From positions 25,849,772 to 25,913,771 of the forward strand of contig NW_026622874.1 of the NCBI RefSeq assembly GCF_023065955.2: DNA of 64,000 nucleotides. Direction: 5' to 3'. The DNA is from Ursus arctos (taxonomy: Eukaryota > Chordata > Mammalia > Carnivora > Ursidae). A program made the translations under genes and the position numbers. Numbering within the stretch: position 1 is the stretch's first letter; the number at the start of each line of letters is the position of its first letter. Below, piece by piece: positions 32,561 through 42,915 of the stretch. The notes below the pieces were generated by a model. The model was not told the origin of the DNA. It made no database searches and worked only from the letters and a program-made list of their open reading frames with translations.

Positions 32561-32960
32561 AAACCTCACTAAATGATTCTTATTATTACTACTGTCTCTG
32601 TTTGCTTTCCCTCAGACTAGGGAAAACTTTGTCACCTACTGCCACTACCTGGATATGTGGATATGAAGGGAAGCAGGGACAGCAGGCAGTGGCTACAGAA
32701 TCAAAAAAGTTTTTGTAGATGGGTGGAATCTGGAGCACGTGTATAGATTGAAGGAAGGAGTTAGTTTTGAGGGGAGAGAGCAGAGTTACTGGAGGGGGGA
32801 GCAAGCTGATGGATGGTGTAAGAAGACTAATCAGAATTCTTAAAGGCAAACAACAGCAACCCGATTCAAACAACCTTAAGCAAACAACCTTAAGCAAAAA
32901 GAGAAGATTTGGCTTGCATAACCGAAAAATCCAAAAATTTAAAAATAATGTTGCCAGTCC
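32561..32960. other. Spacer with a 14-bp tandem duplication
   Basis: No repeat family is certain. A perfect 14-bp direct duplication (unit caaacaaccttaag) occurs at 32867-32894. The text around 32850-32940 ('aagcaaaaagagaagatttggcttgcataaccgaaaaatcc') may belong to an ancient repeat. Confidence 0.5.
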
Positions 32961-32961
32961 T

Positions 32962-33333
32962 TATCTTAGCTCAGGCTGCTGTAACAAAATGCCGTAATCT
33001 GGGGGCTTTAACAACAGACACTTATTTCTCACTGTTCTGGAGGCTGAGAAGTCTGAGATCAGGATACCAGCCTGGTCATGTTCTGGTGAGAACTCTCTTC
33101 CTGGCTTGCAGATGGTCCCCTTTTGGTATAACCTTACATGGCAGGGACAGAGAGCAGGCTCTCTGGCCTCTTTTTATAAGGCATTAATCCCTTCGTGAAG
33201 ACCTTACCCTTATGAGCTCCTCTAAACGTAATTACCTCCCTAAGGTTCCACCTCCAGTTACTATCATCACATAGGGGTTAGGCTTTAACATATGAATTTG
33301 GGGGGTGGGGACACAAGCATTCAGTCCATAACA
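32962..33333 (-). mobile_element. MaLR-type solo LTR (MLT1-like), antisense
   Basis: In antisense it reads 'ctgctgtaacaaaatgccgtaatc', 'aacaacagacacttatttctcactgttctggaggctgagaagtc', 'tcttcctggcttgcagatgg', 'cgtaattacctccctaagg', 'ttaggctttaacatatgaatttgggggg' and ends 'cattcagtccataaca'. This covers essentially the whole LTR. Confidence 0.88.
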
Positions 33334-33889
33334 GTACTTCTTGGCGTCTTTTGCCTCTCCTCAGCCTTGTTCTGCGGCAGGCTCACCCTATGTAACGTGG
33401 CCGGGTTTACGCTGGTCTTATAACTGGCAATCCCAGAGAAAAGAACGCAACTAACTGTCCTCCAGCGCCCCTAGCCATCCTTCACACAGACTCCAAATGG
33501 CCTTCTTTGGGTCGTGGACCCGCCTCGTGCTAGGGAAAGCCAGAGTCCCATTACTGACAGCCTAAAGGACAGGGAAAGGGAAGCGAGTTAAAGAAGGAAG
33601 GAATGCAGGGCAGACAGAAAGACACCATGGAAGATGGTTATCATAGACGCACCTACTTGAGAGGGGATAGAATTCACAAGACAAATGAAGAAGTCATTCT
33701 GCTAGGGGATTCCTTTCTTTGAGACAGATTGGAATGAAGTAGGGGTGGATGAAATGTAGAAAGGGTGGGTGGTTTTTACGGGGGAGAGGGAAATGTGGTC
33801 CGGAAAATAAAGTCAGCCCCCCTTTTGAGCCTGCCCGAGAAAAAGCTAAGCAGAGGCAAAAGATGGAAATACAAAGCTAGACTATTGTC
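33334..33889. other. Unique noncoding DNA
   Basis: No repeat or exon was recognised between two MaLR LTR pieces of opposite orientation. Confidence 0.4.
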
Positions 33890-34060
33890 GTGGTTCGAAT
33901 GTTTGAATGCCCCCCTCGCAAGCCCTAAATTCCAACTTGACAGTATTTAGAGACGGGGTCTTTGAGGGGTAATTAAGTATAAATGAGCTCGTGAGGGTAG
34001 GGTCCTTATGATGGCGCTAGTCACCATGTAAGAAGAGACCAGAGAGCTTTCTCGTTCTCT
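33890..34060 (+). mobile_element. MaLR-type LTR, 5' part only
   Basis: The sequence 'gtcgtggttcgaatgtttgaatgcccccc' followed by 'agacggggtctttgaggggtaattaag', 'gagctcgtgagggtagggtcc', 'accatgtaagaagagaccagagagc' follows the first half of an MLT1-like LTR. The 3' half is missing, either deleted or diverged. Confidence 0.75.
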
Positions 34061-34261
34061 TTCTCTGTCACTGTCTCTTTGTCTTTCTTACTGTATGAGG
34101 TAAGAAGTGAGGTGCATTGCTGAGAGTGAATGAGTGGGGGAGTAGAGGTAGAGGACTTGAGAAGAATGGTAAAAGGTTTTAAAGAACTGCTAGGAACATC
34201 TGGGGCCATATAAGAACAAACACAGGATTTCCATATAGAACTGAATTTGGAAAGAGACAGT

Positions 34262-34400
34262 CCTACCCATCCCACAAGGCTTGGTTAAAATACATTCTCC
34301 ATGAAATCCTGCCCCTGTTGGAAGGTATCTCACACTCCTCCAAGCTTCATGGCATTCAGGGCCATTCTTAGAGTCCTTATCTTGTTTACACAGTGCTAAG
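34262..34400 (+). repeat. Possible L2/CR1 fragment
   Basis: The phrases 'ccatcccacaaggcttggttaaaatacattctccatgaaatcctgcccctg' and 'cactcctccaagcttcatggcatt' resemble the L2 region that normally reads 'ccagctcaaatgccacctcctccaggaagccttccctga'. Confidence 0.45.
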
Positions 34401-34621
34401 TCTTCTGCCAGCCACCTCGATCAGGCTCCTGAGTCTGGAGACTGACAGTTTGGAGGCTGAATTCAGATACCAATTACCTTAGGCTCTTGAGTTTGGGTGA
34501 GTGAGTAGTAAAAGTTTGGATAGGGATAGGTTTATTTAAAAGCACATCTGAATCTATTCAGTTTCTGAATTTGGGTCTCAAAAGTTACGATATTGAGTTT
34601 GAATAGTGAGGTTAATTGAGT

Positions 34622-34698
34622 TTGCGCACGCGTCTGCGCATGCGTGCGCACGTGAGTGCACACGTGCGTGCGTATGTGCATGTGTGCGTGCATGCCTG
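34622..34698. repeat. Alternating purine-pyrimidine, CpG-rich tract
   Basis: About 75 bp of mostly alternating purine/pyrimidine with many CG and GTGC/CATG steps, such as 'tgcgcacgcg', 'tgcgcatgcgtgcgcacgtg' and 'gcacacgtgcgtgcgtatg'. It contains about ten CpGs in an otherwise CpG-poor region. Sequence of this kind favours left-handed Z-DNA. It is probably a decayed (TG/CA)n repeat with CG substitutions. Confidence 0.85.
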
Positions 34699-34699
34699 T

Positions 34700-35494
34700 T
34701 AACTCGCCTGCAGTAGTGTATTCTCTTGAAAGCAGAACTCCTGTGTGACTAATTTTCATGTTTCTGCAGGTCCTCATGTGACGGGTGCTCAAAATTTGTT
34801 AAGTTAATAAAAACTCCCAGCTTTCCTTTCCTCGATTGTCTTTGTTCCCAGGAAACTTTACTGCTCCATTAAGATAATTTAAGGTGAATCCAAAGGTACA
34901 ACTTTAAAGAACTGCTCTTGTGATTGGGACTGCTTCCAACTGCAATTATAAGCACGTGCCTGTCTTTTTCTTTAACCCCACCCCCCACCAGACAAAACAC
35001 GAATCAATTTCAGGAGATGGATTTTTGCTGCTGGTGTGAAATTTTCTGGCTTCTAGTCAAATGGACATTGCAGGAGTATGTAAAAATGGCTTTGTTCTCC
35101 ACACAAATGAATTCCTTTAAGCCACACACAGTTTCGATTTCTTATTACCTTTTGGAAGGGTAAAGCATTAGGGAATTTTAAGGTATCATTATTGTCTGAA
35201 ACTGCTGAATAAGGAATACCTGTGTGGTAAACAACTCGCTGAACCGCCTTCATGCTTCTGAGATAAGGGAGTACATTGTTTATTGTGCCTGAAACCTGTT
35301 TCCAACACAAGGACTGTACAAGCCTTGGTTAGGAGGAACAATAATAACTTGTAACCTCGAACATACAGTACGCCCTGCTGCTGTTCTTCATTTGTAACTG
35401 TACCCTTAGATAAGGCTGAATCTCGGAGACTCCCAACAAAGAGATGAAAAGGTTCTGATAACAGCTGAAACGTCTTTGTTTCTGCATGTTCATG
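34700..35494. other. Unique noncoding DNA
   Basis: No family was recognised. Open frames of 79-86 codons on both strands at 34924-35310 lack support. Confidence 0.4.
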
Positions 35495-35555
35495 TGAATG
35501 AGGCTAGCATCAACACAGAGCTGGCGTTTAATAAATATTCACGGAAGGAGGGAAT
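35495..35555 (+). repeat. Possible L2 3' terminus
   Basis: The end phrase 'acacagagctggcgtttaataaatattcacggaaggagggaatga' fits the L2 3' terminus, which has 'ctggcgctcaataaatatttgttgaatgaatga'. It is short. Confidence 0.5.
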
Positions 35556-35847
35556 GAGTAAAGAAACCCAGACACCATTGCTAGAGTTCAAAGCTTTATA
35601 AAGGCATTTCCCCAGGAGAAGACAAAAGAAACAAAGTACCTAGACTATGTTTTGTAAGTATCCTAGAATTGTGTGTAGGGACTCGGGAATGTGAGGAGTA
35701 CCAGTTTCTGATGGGGGACTCAGGACAGAGGTTAACCAACACCAAAGTGGGTGCATATTTCAATTTATAACAGCCACAAATGCTCTTTGTCTAAATAGGA
35801 GTGAACAGGGAGGCACAACGTTGGATTTTATTTCCATCTGCGCTTCT

Positions 35848-36054
35848 CTTTTTTTTTTTAAGATTTTGTTTATTTATTTGACAGAGAGAGAGAGACAGCC
35901 AGTGAAAGAGGGAACACAAGCAGGGGGAGTGGGAGAGGAAGAAGCAGGCTCGCAGCAGAGCAGGGAGCCTGATGCAGGGCTCGATCCCAGGACCCTGGGA
36001 TCACGCCCTGAGCCGAAGGCAGACGCTTAACGACTGAGCCACCCAGGCGCCCCA
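35848..36054 (-). mobile_element. Can-SINE, young variant, first of two at one site
   Basis: The T-run, AAGATTTTGTTTATTTATTT, 'gacagccagtgaaagaggga', 'ggaagaagcaggctcgcagcagagcaggg' and inverted head 'gactgagccacccaggcgcccc' are all intact. TSDs are tttccatctgcgcttct (35831-35847) and tttccatctgcacttct (36056-36072). Confidence 0.95.
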
Positions 36055-36072
36055 GTTTCCATCTGCACTTCT

Positions 36073-36274
36073 TTTTTTTTTTTTTTTTAAGGTTTTATTT
36101 ATTTATGTGACAGAGAGAGACAGCCAGCGAGAGAGGGAACACAGGCAGAGGGAGTGGGAGAGGAAGAAGCAGGCTCCCAGCGGAGGAGCCTGATGTGGGG
36201 CTCCATCCCAGGACTCCGGGATCATGCCCTGAGCCGAAGGCAGACGCTTAACGGCTGAGCCGCCCAGGCGCCCC
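36073..36274 (-). mobile_element. Can-SINE, young variant, second at the same site
   Basis: It starts immediately after the middle copy of the target repeat. The T-run, AAGGTTTTATTTATTTATGT, 'gacagccagcgagagaggga', 'ggaagaagcaggctcccagcggagg' and the inverted head 'cggctgagccgcccaggcgcccc' are clear. TSD: tccatctgcacttct (36058-36072) and tccatctgtacttct (36275-36289). Confidence 0.95.
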
Positions 36275-36282
36275 TCCATCTG

Positions 36283-36437
36283 TACTTCTAACTAACACTG
36301 TGACCTTTGACATGTCATACAATTCTCCTGAGCCTCAGTTTCCCTATTTGTAAAATGGATATAGCTCATGGGGGGTTATGGGAATCAAATACTATATATA
36401 AACATGTGTAAGATTGAGCCTGGCATATTTATTCACT
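36283..36437 (+). repeat. MIR SINE
   Basis: The order 'cttctaactaacactgtgacctttgacatgtcatacaattctcctgagcctcagtttccctatttgtaaaatgg' then 'aacatgtgtaagattgagcctggcatat' matches the MIR core and 3' part. The target site of the two SINEs next door lies at its left edge. Confidence 0.8.
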
Positions 36438-37345
36438 CAACAAATATTTATGTGCCAGACACTGGGGATGTAAAGGCAAAAAAGATCTCATCCCTTGAAG
36501 AGCTTTTAGTCTTGTGGGCAAGATACACAAACAAGTATTGAGATCATGATGGATGGTGCGCTGTGGGAGCAAGAAGAAGAATGTTTAAATCAGATTGGGG
36601 AATGTAGGAACACCTCTTGGGGCAGCAAAGCTGGAGCTGAGTTTTGAAGAAGTAGGAGTTACACAGACACAAAAATGAGAAGGTCATTCCACACAGAGTG
36701 GGTAGCATGTGCGAAAGCAGAGTGGCATGAAACTCCTGAAAGTTTAGGGAACTCCAGATAGTTCAGTACAACTGGAGCAAAGCGGGTGGGGGGGGGGGAG
36801 GCAGCAGATGGGGTGAGAGAGGCAGGCCACCGAAAATACGGTCAACCACTGCAACATTTTATGGAGAGGTGATCAAAACTAGGTTTATGTTTAGAAAAAG
36901 CACGCCAGGTATAATGCGAGGAAAGAATTGTAGAAACGCAGCCTGGAGGCAGTGGGTTCCATTTGAGATCCCTGTAGTAATCCAGACTAGAGAAAAATGG
37001 GAGTCTGAGCTAAAGTAATGGAATGGGGAGGAGGATATAAGGGCCATTTAGGAGGTAGAGCTTTCAGGGTGGGAGTAGAGGGTGGGCAGTAAAGGAAATG
37101 CAGGGTGGGAGTAGAGGGTGGGCAGTAAAGGAAATGTAACCCTCTAAGATGATTCCCATCCAACTAGGTAGATGACATTGTCTTTCACTGGGATGGAGAA
37201 TACGGGAGAAATGCAGGTTATAGATGGGAGTTGAGTGGGTAAACATGCCTTTCGTGTAGCATATGTTCAATCTTCGTGTCTGTGATTCATCTCAGTAGAG
37301 ATGTCCAGGAGACCGTTGAATATTTGGATCTGGATTATAAATACG
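36438..37345 (-). repeat. L2 LINE 3' region, antisense, about 0.9 kb
   Basis: Begins 'attcactcaacaaatatttatgtgccagacactgggg' (inverted L2 3' terminus). It continues in consensus order with 'gaagagcttttagtcttgtggg', 'cattccacacagagtgggtagcatgtgcgaaagcag', 'gatccctgtagtaatccagactagag' and 'agatgtccaggagaccgttgaatatttggatctgg'. It is one of the longest coherent L2 copies in the window. A perfect 36-bp tandem duplication sits inside it. Confidence 0.82.
37065..37136. repeat. Perfect 36-bp tandem duplication
   Basis: Two identical 36-bp units abut at 37065-37100 and 37101-37136. Each begins cagggtgggagtagagggtg and ends aaaggaaatg. No mismatches are seen, so the event is recent compared with the decayed L2 around it, unless it is an assembly artefact. 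Confidence 0.95.
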
Positions 37346-37419
37346 AATTGAAAGAATGACCAAGACTGCTAGTTATTCTCCAATATTTATTGCCTCTTAT
37401 TCTTTGGTACTAGAATTCC

Positions 37420-37965
37420 CTCCCCCCTCTTTTTGGCTGAGTAGGTGGACACCTAGAATAAAAGCTACATTTCCCAGCTTCTTTTGCAACTGGGTATGGT
37501 CATAGGACTGAGAGCCTGACAATGAAATGTAAGTGAAATGTCATGTGAGAAGTTCTGAAAACCTTACTTTAGATTCAGCCCATATATACCCTTGTGCCCC
37601 TCCTTTTGCATCTGTCCCTTCCTCCATTTTCTTGCCTGGAAGATAAATGTTGCCACCCTGGACAATCAGCTTGAGACCACCTCAAGGAGAACAACAAGAG
37701 AGGAGAATCCTGGGCAGGCCCATCACTTTGCACTGTTCCAGAAGAGATCATTCATGCTGTGTGTGTGAATTACACTTCCTGGAGTTGCATGGCCCACAGC
37801 CTATGCAAATGGAGCCCCCGAGCCTGGGTCCCTGACATCATGGAGCTTCGTAATAGCTCTGGACTATTTACTCAGACTTTTATGTGAGAAGGAAAAACTC
37901 CAGAACTTCTCTTTCGCTTAAGTGCATAGACTAGCAGTATTTTAGTTTTCTCTCAGTTGCCATAA
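37420..37965 (+). repeat. Possible ancient MER-type element
   Basis: The segment shows 'ttttggctgagtaggtggacacctagaataaaagctacatttcccagcttc', 'cctgggtccctgacatcatggagcttcgtaatagctctggac' and 'gacttttatgtgagaaggaaaaactcc'. This order matches an old mammalian element related to that at 28385-28885. The family is unresolved. Confidence 0.5.
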
Positions 37966-38275
37966 AGTCTAATCCTTAATCACACAAGGAGTCACCAACC
38001 CCTGAGAGAGACTTGAGGACACAGATATGGATCCAGTCACTGGGGGGCTGTGTACGGAGTGAGAGGAGCAGAGGACAACCATGGGGCCTGGAAGGCAGGA
38101 CCTTGAGGTGTCTCTCACACTCTTTCCCCCATCCGCTCTGAAACATCCTTCACTGTCTATTCTTGTCCTCCCCCCACCCCCCACCCCCAGGACGAGCACA
38201 CGTCTTCTCCACTCATCCAGCACCCTTCTGTCACAGGTGTCCTGCTCCAACCATGTGGCCGGAGGCAAGCAGCCA
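37966..38275. other. Unique spacer with C-rich run
   Basis: A C-rich patch (cctccccccaccccccacccccagg) lies at 38168-38191. Overlapping open frames on both strands here have no support. Confidence 0.4.
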
Positions 38276-38490
38276 CAATTGTAACAGCTTTATTGAGATA
38301 TAATTTACATACCACATAATTCAGCCATTTAAAGTGTACAGTTGGATGTTTTTGTACTGTTTTCACAGGGTTAGTCAGCCATCGCCACCATTTAATTTTA
38401 GGACGTTTTTCTGCCACAAAAAGAAATGGGCTGAGGTGTCCATTAGCACTGCTCCCCATTCCATGGCGATGATTTCTAACTGTGTAGTCG
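38276..38490 (-). repeat. Ancient L1 3' end region, antisense
   Basis: The text 'aacagctttattgagatataatttacataccacataattcagccatttaaagtgtacag', then 'cagggttagtcagccatcgccacc', 'ttaggacgtttttctgccacaaaaagaaat' and 'cattagcactgctccccattcc' is the inverted 3' UTR of old mammalian L1s. Confidence 0.75.
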
Positions 38491-38739
38491 GTGGCCCCTT
38501 TTAAACCCGACACAAACCACGTGGTGAAAGCAATGCCTTAGGCAGAGAAAGGCAGAGAACGATAAGGCCGAGGACATGTAGGGGCAGAGACGTCGTTATC
38601 CGCGCAGGGTAGCGGACAGTGGCAGAACCAGGTCTTCTGCTTTCCAGCCAATGCCCTTTCACTTTTCTGAAAAATGCAGTGAGCATTCCATAAGAACTCT
38701 TTGAATCGTGTGATAAGGTACCATGAAAGAATAATGACC

Positions 38740-40145
38740 TTTCTTTTCTCTAGAAATCATTTCAAACTTACAAAAATGTTGTAAGAATGCCGCCAAGAAT
38801 TCCCACGTGCCCTTCACCCAGATTCCCCAGTTGCTAACATTTCCCACATGTGTCTTTCATTCTCTCTGCCTGTTTGTAGACTCTATTTTTTTTCTGAACA
38901 ATCGGAGAGAAGGCTGAAGACCTAACGCCCCGTTATCCCTCAATACTTGTTATGCATTTCCTAAACACAAGGACATTCTCCGACACAACTACAGTGCAAA
39001 CACTGATACAATGTCACCACCGATTCCACAAACAACATTCGAATTTCACCGTCTGTCCCAATGATATCCTTCATGGGTCTGGAATCCAATCCAGGATTAT
39101 GCGTTGCAGTTCTCTGTCAGATCTCTGGTCTCCTTTAATTTGGACTAATTCCTCAGCCTTTCCTTATCCTGCATGTCGTTGACATTTGCGAAGAGTACAG
39201 CCAGTTATTTGTAGAATATTCCTCAATTTGATTTTGTCTGATATTTTCTCCTGATTAACTGTAGGTCATGCACTCTTGGCAAGGCTACCACAGAGAAATG
39301 CTTTGTTCTTTTCCGTGTATCATATTAGGGGTACATGATGTCTGTTTACCCCATTACTGGCTCAGTTAAATTTGGTCACTTTGTTCAGCTGGTTTTCCCC
39401 AAATTTCTCTATAGTAAAGTTAATTAGTAAGTATTTTGTACTAAAACAGATTCTTAAATACAGAGAACAAACTGGTGATTGCCAGAGGGGAGGTGGGTGG
39501 GGGGATGGGTGAAAGAGGTCAAGGGGATTAAGAGCACACTTACCCTGATGAGCACTGAGTAATGTATAGAATTGTTGAATCACTATATTGTATGCCTGAG
39601 ACTAATATAACAGTGCATGTCAATTATACTTCAACTTTAAGAAGTTTTCTCAAAAAAATAAGCATTTTGTACTTATTAATAAGGAATTAATAGATATTTC
39701 ATTGGAAGATCCTGTGAGATGATGTAAATATTCTCTTTCTCATCAAATTTTCATTCACTAGTTTTATTTTTTAGTTTTTGTACTGTTTTCGTATCCACTG
39801 ATGCTTCTTCCCTAAATCAATTTTTATTATGATGGCTGCCAAAGATGATTTTCTAATTCCATCATTCTTTCTTTATTTATTAGTTGGCACTGCACTGTGA
39901 GGTAGAGTTTTCTTTCACTTATTTATTTACATAATTTTAGGCTCACAGACTCCTATTTTATTTATACTGGATGAATATTTGTCTTGATGTTTATTTTTAT
40001 TCTTAATTTTGATTTATTTTGATTCATAATTGTCCTTAATTTGGCCAATGGGAGACCCTTCAAACTGGGTCCTCACCATTCCTGAGCATTACCTCTCTTT
40101 CTGGCACACGTTCTGGGTTAATCTCATACATTCACTGTCCTAGCC
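38740..40145 (-). repeat. Ancient L1-related block, antisense, split by a younger L1
   Basis: A long diverged copy has 'tttcaaacttacaaaaatgttgtaagaatgccgcc', 'cacccagattccccagttgctaacatt', 'acaaggacattctccgacacaactacagtgc', 'tccaatccaggattatgcgttgcag', 'gagtacagccagttatttgtagaatattcctcaatttg', 'cccattactggctcagttaaatttggtcac' and, after the insertion, 'gatgatgtaaatattctctttctcatcaaa', 'gattttctaattccatcattc'. I recognise this as an old L1-associated sequence, in antisense. The subfamily is not certain. Confidence 0.65.
39443..39656 (+). mobile_element. 5'-truncated L1 inserted in the ancient L1 block
   Basis: Sense-strand L1 3' end: 'gaacaaactggtgattgccagaggggaggtgggtggggggatgggtg', 'gatgagcactgagtaatg', 'ttgaatcactatattgtatgcctgagactaatataac', 'caattatacttcaac'. 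It ends in an A-rich tail at about 39652. TSD: agtaagtattttgtact (39426-39442) and aataagcattttgtact (39657-39673), with two or three mismatches. Confidence 0.88.
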
Positions 40146-40635
40146 CCCATATTAGTGTCTGTGACACCTATAACAAATTATCTATAACAAATCAGGGCTT
40201 AAAACAACGGAAATTTATTCTCTCACAAGTTTGGAAGCTGAAAGTCTGAAATCAGTATCACTGGACTAAAATCTAAAAATCAGTGGGGCCATGCCCCCTT
40301 GGAGGCTCGAGGAAAGAATCCATCCCTTGTCTCCTCCATAACTTCCAATGGCTGCCAGCACACCTTGACTCGTGGCCACATCACTCCAGTCTCTGCCTCT
40401 TTGGGGACATCGTCTCCTCCTCTTCTGCCTCTAATCTCTTTCTGCTTCTCTCTCATAAGGACACTTGTATTGGCATTTAGGGCTCGTCTGGATAATACGG
40501 GATAATCTCCTCATTTTGCGGAGAAACTCAATCACATCTGCAAGATTCTTTTTCCAAATAAGATAACGTTCACAGGCTTCCGGGATGAGCATGTGGACGG
40601 CTAGCACTTGGCGGGCTATTTCTTAGCCTACCAGG
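40146..40635 (-). mobile_element. MaLR-type LTR (MLT1-like), antisense
   Basis: It contains 'gggcttaaaacaacggaaatttattctctcacaagtttggaagctg', 'cttgactcgtggccacatcactccagtctctgcctc', 'tctcataaggacacttgtattggcatttagggc', 'aatcacatctgcaagattctttttccaaataag' and 'gttcacaggcttccgggatgagcatgtgg'. Near full length. A short direct duplication, 'ataacaaat', occurs at 40169-40190. Confidence 0.85.
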
Positions 40636-41907
40636 CCCTGGAATCTGTCATCTCTTGAAGATGCACTGGTTTCTTTTAATGGATCTGATATCTTCTAATG
40701 ATATTTAGAAGCCAAGATGTGGGTGCCAGGTATGCTCATTGCTACTTGGATGTTTTACTTCCAGAGACTGGAAGAGTGAGCTAGGAAATCACACAAACAA
40801 ACCAACAAACAAAATAGAATAGAGCAGAGTAGATTGATAGGTAGTGCATATTTCTGTATATGTGTATGCCTGTGTAAGTATATATGTACACATACCCACA
40901 CATAAAGACACAACGTCTAATTATCTATTCACATTAAAAACCAGGAGTTCACCCAGATACCTTCAGGTCCAATCCAGCAGCAGAGAGCTTCCTCTAGCCT
41001 TCCTCCTCTCTGTATTTGTAACTCAGACACAGAACTGTCCAACCGTGAGAGACCTGGCTCCCGTTATCCTCAACGTGCTTACTTATTTGCCCAGTCCCCC
41101 TGTAACCCATCTCCCGACCATGCCAGCTGCATCTACACAGCCCTGTTGCTGCCAGCCACGCTGACTCCAGAGGATGAATCCCATCAGCCTTAGAGAAGGG
41201 GATGGGTAGATAGGACCATCTCATGTAAAGAGGCAAATACAATTTTATTAGAGAAGTAGAATTGTCTTTGTCAAAGATAAATCTCCCAGGGGGGTCCAAG
41301 CACCTTTATTTGTAATCCTGCATTTGTTATGCTCAGAGAGATGTCTTCGAGTTCCAGAAATGAATGATTTTTACAAGCTAATACCCTCAAGAGCTTGCAT
41401 CCTAAAAGCTTCAAGATAACAGCGAAGGGTTCCGAAGTTCCCCTACACAGCATACATACTCACATTTAGGGCTGCATTTTCTCATCCTTAAAAAAAAAAA
41501 TGTGAATTGCCAGACATGCTGAATCTTAAATTGCTTACAGACATAAATTTTTTTTCAGTTGGATGAACACCTTCCTATTTAAAAAACCTTAGAAGACCCT
41601 GGGGAAAACAATTTTAAAATCCAGTCAGAGACACTAACAGATGATTTTGCCCCTCACTAACTCGCTTTCTGATGTTGTTAATGGGAGGAAGGGGGGCGTT
41701 CAGCAGGGCTGTTTCAATTCCACACAAACATCGGATTTATAGTTCTATTGTGTAATATCATTGTTTGACACCTAAAGAGGCTTTCCTATCAGGAAATAGG
41801 GATTGGGTGGTGGTGGGTGGCAATCAGAGGGAAATTAGTGGATTAGAATGCTTTTGGATCTTCCAAAATTCTTCAGGCACAATTTTGTTCTTTGCTCTCT
41901 GGATTTA

Positions 41908-41944
41908 AAAAAGAAAGAAAGAAAGAAAGAAAAGTGCATGCGTG

Positions 41945-41988
<44 letters not shown>
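41908..41988. repeat. Compound (AAAG)n-(GT)n microsatellite
   Basis: About five AAAG units (41909-41932) are followed by a tgcatgcgtgcatg bridge and about 21 uninterrupted GT dinucleotides (41947-41988). It is the cleanest dinucleotide repeat in the window and likely polymorphic. Confidence 0.97.
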
Positions 41989-41989
<1 letters not shown>

Positions 41990-42226
41990 CTATTTTAGTT
42001 GTTTCAATCCCTGGGCTGCTTATGCATTAATAACATTCCAAAAATGCAACAGATTTTGTTTTTTCTGCTATCCCGTATGCCAGGCATCTGGGGTGAGACA
42101 AGGAAAATGGAAACCTGAAAACCTCCTGAAACTGTGGAGTGACAGTAGCTTTGATAGCAGGAGCTTGGGTCTAATTTTCCTTTTCAGTTACAAAGCTTCA
42201 GAAATTAAAGGGAGAACATTTAAAAA

Positions 42227-42238
42227 GGGGGGGGGGGG
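42227..42238. repeat. Poly-G run
   Basis: An uninterrupted run of about 12 guanines, preceded by AAAAA. Confidence 0.9.
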
Positions 42239-42714
42239 CGGACTCTGGTTACTACATACCACAGTTTAAAAAAAAGGAAGATGTATGTCAGGACATAGAG
42301 GAAATGACAGGGCAGATTTGCAATAATTAAGGCTTTTTTACAGGGTCTAGATATGTGGTGTGACTATAAAGCAAAGAGAATTTCTTTAACACCGTGCAAC
42401 TTACTGGGACGTTCAAAGGCGTCGTATCCGCTTCAGAACGGCCACCCAGGGAGCCCGCGCACAATTCAAAGGAGAGTGTATGGTCTTGCCAAACATTTTG
42501 GAAACATCTTTTGGAGTCGACTTCAGAGCCACTTAATGAGCAACATAAAATTTTAGGCTCCTGACTACAATAGCAAATACGTTTTTCCCACCAAAACTAG
42601 AATTTCCAGCCATTTATTACTTATTTTCGTTCTGTTAATTTGACTTTAAAGACTTGGAATTTCCAGAAAATCACAGTGAAGGATCTTTTAATGCAATTCC
42701 AAAGAACATGTCAT

Positions 42715-42915
42715 TAGTGATAATTATGATATTAATAACTGCTTATTGGGCTTCATACATTTTTTTGCACCCTTTTTCTCATCCTACCAATGAGGAAACT
42801 GAGGCTCAGAGAGAGCTTAAGCAACTGGATCAAGGTCAGGGTTCAAAAGTGGCAGAACTTGATTTGCTGCCAAGTCACCTGCCTCCAAAGCTCCCGCTTC
42901 TTGCCCTGTGCTATA
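42715..42915 (-). repeat. MIR SINE, antisense
   Basis: The phrase 'ctcatcctaccaatgaggaaactgaggctcagagagagcttaagcaactggatcaaggtcagg' followed by 'aagtggcagaacttgatttgctgccaag' is the reverse complement of the MIR core and head. Confidence 0.85.

Larger units (their letters stand above)
40640..42714. other. Unique noncoding DNA with microsatellites
   Basis: About 2.1 kb. Apart from the simple repeats at 41908-41988 and 42227-42238 I recognise nothing. CAAACAAAC-like sequence lies at 40792-40813. Open frames of up to 125 codons at 41892-42269 run through the microsatellite and are artefacts of it. Confidence 0.45.

Noticed and set aside
41892..42269. 125-codon frame containing long CVCVCV runs
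   Set aside because: Created by translation of the (GT)n microsatellite.
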